From NCBI GenBank assembly GCA_003552885.1, contig PUPA01000172.1, positions 1 through 5,597 of the forward strand: 5,597 nucleotides of DNA, in the 5' to 3' direction. Position numbers and translations under genes: made by a program. The notes below the pieces were generated by a model. That model did not search any database and was not told the DNA's origin. It saw only the letters and a list, made by a program, of their open reading frames with translations. Source of the stretch: Natrialbaceae archaeon (GTDB lineage: Archaea; Halobacteriota; Halobacteria; Halobacteriales; Natrialbaceae). Below are positions 1-4,922 of this stretch, in pieces; the stretch's first letter is position 1, and every line of letters starts with the position of its first letter.

Positions 1-1073
1 AGCTTGTCGAGGGCCACCCGGAATGCGTTCTCCGCGCCGTACCCCTCCCCGGAGCCGGCGACCTGTCCCTGGTTCGTTCGCAGCCGGATCTTGCAGGCGA
101 TAAGGGGCGTTCCGCGGAGCCGCTCTTTGTGGCGGTGAAATCGGACGTGTGCGTGGAGCACCTGCATCCTGGCGTACTTGTCGGCGACCTCCGCTATGCT
201 CTGGGTGATCGTCTCGCGGGTGAGCACCTCCAGCAGCGAGACGTTCGTGATCTGGACGTCCATCTGTTCGCGTTCGGTGTACGTCAGCGCACGGAGCACG
301 TCGGTCTTCGTGACCACGCCCTCGACCGCCCGCTCGTCGTCGGCGTCGGTGACGATCAGCCCGCCGTAGTCGTTCTCGAGCATCTCCTCTACGGCCTCGC
401 CGGCGGTCGCCTCGACGGTCGTCGTCGCCACGGGGCTGGTCATGATGTCGTAGAGGGGAACGTCGAGCATCCGATCGCCCTCGCCGACCCGGTCGCCGGT
501 GGTCGTCTTCGTGTCCCCGCGGATGACGAAGTCGGCGATGTCGTGTGTGGTTACCACTCCGGAGAGGTTGCCGCTCCCGTTTTCGACCGGGAGCCGCGAG
601 ACGCCGTGTTCCCGGAGGTGGTTGACCGCCTTCCCGATGCCGTCGCTCTCCCGGAGGATCACGGGGTCGTCGGTGTAGACGTCCGCGACGGTGATCGCGT
701 CGAGGCTCTCGAGCACCGACGCGAGGATCGCGTCCGCGCTTATCACCCCGTAGAGCTCCCCGTTCTCGAAGACCGGGGCCACGCGAGCGTTGCCCTCCAC
801 GAGCATCCGTGCGGCCTCCCGAACGCCCTCTCCGCGGTCGATCACCGGCACCGGATCGGTGCGACTCGGCTTGATCAGCGCCGCCACCTTGGCGTCGTCC
901 TCGACGTGCGACTGGAGTACCTCCCGTTCGCTGATCACGCCGGCGTACTCGCCGTCGTCGAAGACGACCAGCCCCTTGGGGTTGCCGTTCTCGAAGGAGG
1001 CACGGACCTTCCCCATTCGCGTTCCGACGTCGACCTCGACGTACTCCGTGGTGGCGATATCGGCGATGTCCAT
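1..1073 (-). CDS. Four-CBS-domain protein with HPF/RaiA-like C-terminal domain (3' end outside window)
   Basis: The 357 complete codons visible run off the left edge, so the C-terminus is missing. Four CBS repeats (two Bateman modules) occupy about residues 7-270, each ending in the usual signature: GVISERE at 45-51, GVISADA at 109-115, GVVTTHD at 172-178 and GVVTKTD at 252-258. Bateman modules generally bind adenine nucleotides, and a ligand is inferred, not seen. From about residue 270 the protein changes to a fold resembling the ribosome hibernation factor family (HPF/RaiA, S30AE): an opening MDVQITNV strand, a basic RFHRHKERLR segment, and ENAFRVALDKL, which matches the helix that ends that domain. 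The likely role is cytoplasmic, coupling energy status to ribosome inactivation. The ATG at 1073 is chosen because a TATA-like box lies about 32 bases upstream. The CBS assignment is firm; the HPF assignment is from recalled family pattern. The gene follows priL after 203 bases. Confidence 0.9.
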   Translation of the reverse strand, partial: MDIADIATTEYVEVDVGTRMGKVRASFENGNPKGLVVFDDGEYAGVISEREVLQSHVEDDAKVAALIKPSRTDPVPVIDRGEGVREAARMLVEGNARVAPVFENGELYGVISADAILASVLESLDAITVADVYTDDPVILRESDGIGKAVNHLREHGVSRLPVENGSGNLSGVVTTHDIADFVIRGDTKTTTGDRVGEGDRMLDVPLYDIMTSPVATTTVEATAGEAVEEMLENDYGGLIVTDADDERAVEGVVTKTDVLRALTYTEREQMDVQITNVSLLEVLTRETITQSIAEVADKYARMQVLHAHVRFHRHKERLRGTPLIACKIRLRTNQGQVAGSGEGYGAENAFRVALDK

Positions 1074-1101
1074 CGTTTCACTGGTCCTTCTCCATCGACG
1101 G

Positions 1102-1108
1102 TATTTAA
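1102..1108 (-). promoter_or_regulatory. TATA-like box of the CBS-HPF gene
   Basis: The minus strand reads GGTTAAATACC here, with TTAAATA centred about 32 bases before the ATG at 1073. This places the transcript start within a few bases of the start codon, as expected for a near-leaderless haloarchaeal mRNA. The purine-rich BRE normally expected just upstream is weak (GTTGACAA). It is the best AT-rich match in an otherwise GC-rich gap. Confidence 0.6.
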
Positions 1109-1226
1109 CCTTGTCAACGTCCCCTCGGCGGCGGCCGACGGCCCCCAGACCGGCTGCGTGTCCCCCGAGTCGGCTCCGGGCGAGCCGCCATCCCAACGGT
1201 TGCCTCCGTCTCGGGCTTACCTCGAT

Positions 1227-1252
1227 CGAGTCACTCGCCCTGCGGTCGCCTC
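1227..1252. repeat. Second, imperfect copy of the priL 3' end
   Basis: This stretch repeats 1273-1303, which contains the last codons and stop of priL. The first 12 bases (CGAGTCACTCGC) are identical and the last 13 differ at one position; the copy here lacks 5 bases in between. The copies are offset by 46 bases. Each begins with the near-palindrome CGAGT-C-ACTCG. It may be a short duplication left by replication slippage or a pair of protein-binding sites. No reading frame here seems to be used. Confidence 0.55.
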
Positions 1253-1276
1253 CATTCCGTGCTCGCCCCGGCCGAG

Positions 1277-2347
1277 TCACTCGCTCTCCTCTACGGTCGC
1301 CTCGCGCCAGTCCTCTAGTTCGTCCTCGTCGGCGTCCTCGAGGCGTCTCTCGTAGTAGGCCATCGGGTGGGAGATCCGCTCACAGAGGTCGTCTTTGTTG
1401 ACGCAGTCGCCGTAGGACTGCATCGTCGCACACGAGGGCGGGGAGTACTCCGTCGGCGAGGTCTCCCCGCGGATGTGGTCGGTCTGATAGCGGGTCACCT
1501 CCTCGCCGAAGCCGGCGTTGACGCGGTAGAGCTCGACGATCTCGTCGGTGCTCATCCCGATGCTCGTCAGGAAGGCGGTGATCGCAAAGCGAGAGTGGTG
1601 CTCGAGGTGCTCGCCGGTCCGGATGGCGTCGAGCAGCGCGGTCATACACGGGGGGAACAGCTCCGGGACGACGGTGTCGATCTCGCGGGTGAGGTCGAGC
1701 TCGGCGAGCGCTTCCCGGACGGCGGCCGTCTCGTCCTCGAGGGATGCGGCGATCGCGTCCGGGACGTCGAACGGCAGCCCCGCCTCGACGCGGATCCGGA
1801 CGGCCTCCCGCAGCAGCGTCCGGAGCTCGCCGTCGGTGACCGGCACCTCCCCGTCGGCGAGCGCGCGGTTGACCAGCCGCCACTCCTCCCCCCAGAGGTC
1901 CGTCGCGAGCCGGAGGTACGCGCTCACGGCCACGCGGTAGCCGTCCCCGACCGGCCGGACGGCGTCGACGAGGTCGAACTCCCGGAGGAGCTCCCCGAGC
2001 TCGAGGCTCGTCCGCTCGACGCTCTTGAGCTCCGTCGTCGTCCCGAGATCCGTGGTGAACCGCTCGTGGGCGGTGGCGGCCTCCGCACGGGCGTAGTAAC
2101 GGAGCAACACGTGCTCGTCGACGGCGGAGACGAGCACCCGGGCGACGGGATAAGAGAGCAGTTCGACGCGCGGATCCCGCCGGGGCGAGCCGACGCCCTC
2201 CCCGTCGAGGGCCGCAAGCACCCGCTCGCGGGCGCGATCGACCACCTCCCGGTCCCGCTCGACGACGGTCGCGAGGTCGACCGCCTCCTCGGCGACGGCC
2301 TCGCGGGCGGCCTCGAGAAACGGGTACCGGGCGTGGAGTCGATCCAT
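1277..2347 (-). CDS. priL: DNA primase large subunit PriL (Fe-S subunit)
   Basis: The 356-residue product matches the archaeal/eukaryotic primase large subunit. This subunit pairs with the catalytic PriS to make the RNA primers that start DNA replication, and it regulates initiation and primer length. The clearest evidence is the C-terminal iron-sulfur region with four cysteines in the family pattern: C234 (FPPCMTALL), C306 (PPSCATM), C315 (YGDCVNK) and C322 (DDLCERI), the expected ligands of a [4Fe-4S] cluster. The N-terminal half (about 1-220) is helical and acidic, as in haloarchaeal PriL, and the tail after 335 is very acidic. The length is normal for the family. The ATG at 2347 has a TTAA-containing box about 28 bases upstream. 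PriS is not in the window. The upstream neighbour is an HhH protein 63 bases away. The gene looks intact. Confidence 0.93.
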   Translation of the reverse strand: MDRLHARYPFLEAAREAVAEEAVDLATVVERDREVVDRARERVLAALDGEGVGSPRRDPRVELLSYPVARVLVSAVDEHVLLRYYARAEAATAHERFTTDLGTTTELKSVERTSLELGELLREFDLVDAVRPVGDGYRVAVSAYLRLATDLWGEEWRLVNRALADGEVPVTDGELRTLLREAVRIRVEAGLPFDVPDAIAASLEDETAAVREALAELDLTREIDTVVPELFPPCMTALLDAIRTGEHLEHHSRFAITAFLTSIGMSTDEIVELYRVNAGFGEEVTRYQTDHIRGETSPTEYSPPSCATMQSYGDCVNKDDLCERISHPMAYYERRLEDADEDELEDWREATVEESE

Positions 2348-2371
2348 CGCTATGAGAATACGATCGAAACC

Positions 2372-2379
2372 GGTTAAGC
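2372..2379 (-). promoter_or_regulatory. TATA-like box of priL
   Basis: The minus strand reads GGCTTAACCGG, with TTAA centred about 28 bases before the priL ATG, the spacing expected for a leaderless transcript. It overlaps the perfect palindrome AACCGGTT (2368-2375). Another AT-rich stretch (TATTCTCATAG) lies closer to the ATG but is too near to be a TATA box. The match is short, so confidence is moderate. Confidence 0.45.
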
Positions 2380-2410
2380 CCGACGGTCGTCTCCCCGCGT
2401 CCGGCGCCGG

Positions 2411-3097
2411 CTACCGCTCCGGAGCCGCCGCGGCGCGTTCGTCCTCGTCGGCCGCGTGCCACCAGGCGATCCGGTCGATCTCGAGGCGCCGGTAGCCCGT
2501 CTCACAGGCGAGCCACTCACAGGAGGCGACGGTTCGGAGGGGCTCTGTGGCGTCGAGCGGCGAGTCCTCGAGTCCGTCCGCGAGTCCCTCGACGAGCTCG
2601 ACGGTCGGTGGGTCGGGTTTGACCGTGTCGACGCCGGCGAGCATCCGCAGGTACTGGAAGGTCGCCGGGCCGACGCCCGCCACGGCGCCGATTGGATCCT
2701 CGTCGTACCGGTAGACGTCGGCTTCGGCCGCCCACGACCGCAGGGCGGTCAGGTCGTCGCCGGCTCGACCGGCCAGTGCGTCCGCGGCCTCGAGCAGCAC
2801 GCGACGCTTGCGCTCGGCGCCGAAGGCCTCGACCAGCTCGTCGTCGTCGAGCTCGACGGCGGCGAGCTCCGCGTACGAGTCGAGCCGACCGCTCCCGACG
2901 AACGTCTCCCGAAACCGCTCGGCCGTCGGGCGGACGCCGGTCAGGTAGCGCTGGCCCGTCGAGGCGGCCGCGGCCTCCGCGAGCAACACCAGCGGATCGT
3001 CGCCGGTCCACCGATCGAAGGTGAGGAAGGCGTCCGCCAGCCGCCCGTAGGGGACCCCGTCAGCGCGCCGGTCCAGGAGCTCCGTGGCGGTGGGCAT
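2411..3097 (-). CDS. Haloarchaeal helix-hairpin-helix protein, HhH-GPD (DNA glycosylase)-like
   Basis: I do not recognise this 228-residue protein by name. The frame stays open further upstream, but the ATG at 3097 is preferred because a TATAG box sits about 29 bases before it and would fall inside a longer version; the N-terminus from this ATG (MPTATELLDRRADG) also looks natural. The protein is mainly helical. Residues 134-165 (DPIGAVAGVGPATFQYL, then VDTVKPD) resemble the helix-hairpin-helix and following Asp loop of the HhH-GPD superfamily (endonuclease III, AlkA). The GVG hairpin is at 141-143 and the Asp at 162. The catalytic Lys position of bifunctional glycosylases is Ala145, and only C193 and C198 are present near the C-terminus, so the four-Cys Fe-S loop of endonuclease III is absent. 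A DNA-binding or repair role is inferred. The gene lies 63 bases upstream of priL. That it is a real gene is secure; the fold is moderately supported. Confidence 0.85.
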   Translation of the reverse strand: MPTATELLDRRADGVPYGRLADAFLTFDRWTGDDPLVLLAEAAAASTGQRYLTGVRPTAERFRETFVGSGRLDSYAELAAVELDDDELVEAFGAERKRRVLLEAADALAGRAGDDLTALRSWAAEADVYRYDEDPIGAVAGVGPATFQYLRMLAGVDTVKPDPPTVELVEGLADGLEDSPLDATEPLRTVASCEWLACETGYRRLEIDRIAWWHAADEDERAAAAPER

Positions 3098-3123
3098 TCG
3101 TCGAGAACCGTCACACGGAGCGC

Positions 3124-3129
3124 CTATAG
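3124..3129 (-). promoter_or_regulatory. TATA box of the HhH-protein gene
   Basis: The minus strand reads GCTATAGGCG, with TATA centred about 29 bases before the ATG at 3097. This supports a leaderless transcript and argues against the in-frame ATG at 3157, which lies upstream of the box. Confidence 0.55.
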
Positions 3130-3166
3130 CTGTGTCGACCCCTCGAGTTTCCGACACCCCTCTCTA

Positions 3167-3190
3167 CGGCCGGCTCCCCCAGGCCGGCCG
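3167..3190 (-). terminator. Hairpin after the methyltransferase stop
   Basis: A perfect 8-bp inverted repeat (CGGCCGGC / GCCGGCCG) with an 8-base loop lies 11 bases beyond the methyltransferase stop and before the promoter of the next gene. Its position suggests transcript-end formation or 3' stabilisation. No T-run follows on the minus strand, and archaeal termination usually depends on T-tracts, so the terminator role is only inferred. Confidence 0.35.
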
Positions 3191-3201
3191 CTACCGGCCC
3201 G

Positions 3202-4014
3202 TCACTCCCCTCGGGCCCGTTTCGGGAGCCTGCCGACGGTGACGTAGAACGGGACGGTCTCGGTCCGGTGGTACTCCCCCGCCCGCATCTGTTCGGCCAC
3301 GCTCCGGCCCATCTCGCGCCAGTCGCTCCGGAGCTCGTCGTAGCCGGTCGGCGAGAGCTCGCCCGCGAGCAGCGTCGCGCGGTCGTCGGCGAGCCCGGCG
3401 CCGGTCAGCTTCCGGCGGGCGTTCGCCAGCGCCCGTCCGTCGTAGGGGGGCTCGACCGTCCTGACGTGGTCGTACCGACGGCTGGCGATGGTCTCGACGC
3501 CGGCGGCCGCGAACGCCCCGGCCGCGTCGGCACCGAGGGTCACGTCGGTGTCGACCCCCTCGAGGTACGCCCGCCGGGCCCGGCGTTCGAGGGCCGCCTC
3601 GTCGGCGACCGTCGACTCGACGTCGACGGCGCCGTTGTCCGGCTCGATCGCCGCGACGAGGTCACTCGAGACGCGGGCGAACTCCCGCAGGGCCGCGGTG
3701 GGCTCGGGGAGGTTGATCAAAAGCGCCTGACAGACGACGAGGTCGACGGCGCCGTCGGCGAGCGGGAGCCGGCTCGCGTCGCCGGCGAACACCGGCACGT
3801 AGTCGGCGGCGACGGCGAGCAGCTCGCGGTCGGCGTCACAGCCGATCACCGTCGCCGGGGAGTTCGCCGCGAGCACCCGGCTCAGCTCGCCCGACCCACA
3901 GCCGACGTCGAGGATCCGCCCGCGGTCGTCGAGTTCGAGGGGTGCCAGCGCCTCCAGGGAGTCCCACATCCCCTCGCGGGTCCGACGCAGGTAGTCGGCC
4001 GAGAACTCGCGCAC
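3202..4014 (-). CDS. Class I SAM-dependent methyltransferase
   Basis: The 270-residue product has a Rossmann-type methyltransferase core: motif I ILDVGCGSGE at 34-43 (SAM binding), GCDAD at 58-62 with the acidic residue expected to contact the SAM ribose, GDASRLPLADG at 78-88, and VDLVVCQALLINLPEP at 90-105 (strand 4 region). This is the Methyltransf_11/25 type, acting on an unidentified small molecule or macromolecule. The N-terminal REFSADYLRRTREGMWDSL helix precedes motif I. The C-terminal region after about 140 probably forms the substrate-binding cap. No ATG fits: the first is at M16 inside the N-terminal helix. GTG at 4014 is chosen, with a TTTTGTG box about 27 bases upstream; an in-frame GTG at 4038 would add eight residues. 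The frame remains open upstream through the tandem repeat and the antisense of the next gene, which I do not consider coding. Confidence 0.88.
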   Translation of the reverse strand: MREFSADYLRRTREGMWDSLEALAPLELDDRGRILDVGCGSGELSRVLAANSPATVIGCDADRELLAVAADYVPVFAGDASRLPLADGAVDLVVCQALLINLPEPTAALREFARVSSDLVAAIEPDNGAVDVESTVADEAALERRARRAYLEGVDTDVTLGADAAGAFAAAGVETIASRRYDHVRTVEPPYDGRALANARRKLTGAGLADDRATLLAGELSPTGYDELRSDWREMGRSVAEQMRAGEYHRTETVPFYVTVGRLPKRARGE

Positions 4015-4035
4015 GGGGGCGATAGGGCCGGTCGT

Positions 4036-4042
4036 CACAAAA
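4036..4042 (-). promoter_or_regulatory. Possible TATA-like box of the methyltransferase
   Basis: The minus strand reads CGCTTTTGTGACG, with the T-run about 27 bases before the GTG at 4014. It is the only AT-rich stretch between that GTG and the GC-rich tandem repeat. It is a poor match to the haloarchaeal TATA consensus, so the support is weak. If correct it argues for GTG 4014 over GTG 4038, which overlaps the box. Confidence 0.3.
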
Positions 4043-4050
4043 GCGGGGCG

Positions 4051-4136
4051 GTTCGCAGCCGCGGTTGGGGACGGTTCGCGGCTGCGGCTGGGGAGGGGTC
4101 GCGGTTGGGGACGGTTCGTGGCCGCGGCTGGGGACG
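4051..4136. repeat. 23-bp tandem repeat (3.7 units)
   Basis: Four head-to-tail units lie at 4051-4073, 4074-4096, 4097-4113 and 4114-4136. Three are 23 bp and the third is 17 bp, having lost 6 bases. Each unit contains GCGGYTGGGGA, and the full-length units begin GTTCG. The array fills much of the 152-base gap between the DUF420 gene stop and the methyltransferase start. It contains six GGGG runs between 4045 and 4133. Its G-rich plus strand is unlike the flanking genes. Confidence 0.8.
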
Positions 4137-4166
4137 GTGGCCGGACGAGTCGTCGGGACGCGACGG

Positions 4167-4760
4167 TCACACGATCATCAGCGGTTCGAACGTGTAGTCG
4201 TACACGTGGTTGAGAAGGAGGTAGGTGACGACCCCGAGGACCAGACTCAGGATCCAGCTGCCCGCCGCGATCCGGCCGATCCGTGCGTGGGACGTTCCCC
4301 GTAGCTCCGCGGGGGTGTGGGTCAACCCCAGCAACAGCGCGTACAGCACCACCGGAACGGCGACGACCGACAGCACGATGTGGACCGCGAGCATCACGAG
4401 GTAGGCGTACCGGACGAGGTCGGGGCCGACGAAGAACTTCTCCCCGCCGCCGCCGACCCGCAGCAGGTAGACGACCAGAAACAGCAGGATGAGCACGAAC
4501 GCCCCGACCATCGCGACGCGGTGTCTGTCGACCATCCCCCGCCGGATCCAGTACCAGCCGAGCACGAGCAACGCCGTCGTTGCGGCGTTGATGATCGCGA
4601 TCAGGTGGGTCAGGACGTTCACCTGCGTCTGGGTGAGCTCGGGGTACGGCAGGTCCAGCACGAACGTTCCGATCACCAGGGCGTAGCCGACGATCGTCAG
4701 GGCGATCGTCGTCGCCAGGGTGTTCTCGCGCAGCCGGTGGCGCGCCGCTGCAGTTGCCAT
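4167..4760 (-). CDS. DUF420-family five-helix membrane protein, possible terminal-oxidase maturation factor
   Basis: The 197-residue protein has five predicted membrane helices at about 15-35, 50-72, 82-101, 117-146 and 164-186, with a short cytoplasmic-looking N-terminus rich in Arg (RHRLRE). Histidines near helix ends (H52 in LTHLIAIINA, H80 in VDRHRVAM, H127 in LAVHIVLS, H158 in SHARIG) follow the pattern of the DUF420 family (YozB-like). Members of this family are linked to cytochrome aa3-type oxidase maturation in Gram-positive bacteria (CtaM) and often lie near oxidase genes in haloarchaea. The function here is inferred from that family. No oxidase gene is in this window. The ATG at 4760 is supported by an ATAC box 26 bases upstream. 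Two operator-like repeats lie further upstream. The 3' end carries a perfect 7-bp hairpin within coding sequence. The family call is from residue pattern and topology. Confidence 0.87.
   Translation of the reverse strand: MATAAARHRLRENTLATTIALTIVGYALVIGTFVLDLPYPELTQTQVNVLTHLIAIINAATTALLVLGWYWIRRGMVDRHRVAMVGAFVLILLFLVVYLLRVGGGGEKFFVGPDLVRYAYLVMLAVHIVLSVVAVPVVLYALLLGLTHTPAELRGTSHARIGRIAAGSWILSLVLGVVTYLLLNHVYDYTFEPLMIV
4190..4207 (-). other. Perfect 7-bp inverted repeat in the DUF420 3' coding end
   Basis: ACGTGTA and TACACGT flank a 4-base loop (GTCG on the plus strand). It lies over the codons for about residues 185-191, shortly before the stop. It could fold in the mRNA near its 3' end. Its GTGTA and TACAC arms are the same words, in opposite order, as those in the operator-like site at 4842-4855. 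Confidence 0.5.
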
Positions 4761-4783
4761 CGTTCGACGGTTGGGGCGACGGT

Positions 4784-4789
4784 CGTATC
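4784..4789 (-). promoter_or_regulatory. TATA-like box of the DUF420 gene
   Basis: The minus strand reads GACAGATACGACC, with ATAC centred about 26 bases before the ATG at 4760. A CGAAA word that could act as a BRE occurs about 20 bases further upstream, which is more distant than usual. Spacing is good but the sequence match is modest. Confidence 0.4.
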
Positions 4790-4842
4790 TGTCTTACCCT
4801 TCTCGGTTTCGACCTTTCGCTCGTTTCACCCCCGGCGCCGAT

Positions 4843-4859
4843 ACACACGAGTGTACTGG
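4843..4859. promoter_or_regulatory. Operator-like repeat, copy A
   Basis: ACACACGAGTGTACTGG occurs here and again, with one change, at 4887-4903. This copy holds the dyad TACAC-ACGA-GTGTA (4842-4855 counting the preceding T). It lies about 55 bases upstream of the DUF420 TATA-like box, suitable for a regulator of that gene. The binding protein is unknown. Confidence 0.5.
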
Positions 4860-4886
4860 CCACCACGCTCGCGCACATCGGCCCCA

Positions 4887-4903
4887 ACACACGAGTGTAC
4901 CGG
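4887..4903. promoter_or_regulatory. Operator-like repeat, copy B
   Basis: ACACACGAGTGTACCGG matches copy A at 16 of 17 positions, 44 bases away (about four helical turns, so on nearly the same DNA face). The dyad arms here are four bases (ACAC-ACGA-GTGT). Its right end overlaps the hairpin that follows the J-domain gene. Confidence 0.5.
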
Positions 4904-4915
4904 TCTCCCGACCGG
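4900..4915 (-). terminator. GNRA-type hairpin after the J-domain gene
   Basis: On the minus strand this is CCGGTC-GGGA-GACCGG: a perfect 6-bp stem closed by a GNRA-class tetraloop, 7 bases past the stop at 4923. It would form a stable RNA hairpin at the end of the J-domain transcript. No T-run follows, so whether it terminates transcription or protects the 3' end is unknown. Confidence 0.35.
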
Positions 4916-4922
4916 ACGTCCC

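Noticed and set aside
129..1355. A 408-residue open frame on the plus strand
   Set aside because: It is antisense to the CBS-HPF gene, whose four CBS signatures are unmistakable. Its translation shows no domain and is rich in His, Arg and Gly as expected for antisense of haloarchaeal coding sequence.
1367..2377. A 336-residue plus-strand frame opposite priL
   Set aside because: It is antisense to an intact, recognisable gene and has no motif or promoter of its own.
1380..2462. A 360-residue minus-strand frame overlapping priL
   Set aside because: It is a frame-shifted, Arg/Gly-rich shadow of priL. The cysteine pattern of PriL is in the other frame.
3098..3157. Upstream ATG at 3157 for the HhH protein
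   Set aside because: The 20 added residues look non-conserved in character, and a TATAG box lies within them at the right distance from the ATG at 3097.
4045..4133. G-quadruplex from six GGGG runs
   Set aside because: Most loops are 18-19 bases, beyond the usual limit; only one pair is close. A stable quadruplex is not supported.
4051..4136. CRISPR array
   Set aside because: The units are directly adjacent, with no unique spacers.
4843..4903. Attachment-site or mobile-element direct repeats
   Set aside because: Only 27 bases separate the copies, and no integrase or transposase is in the window. Dyad symmetry and promoter location fit an operator better.
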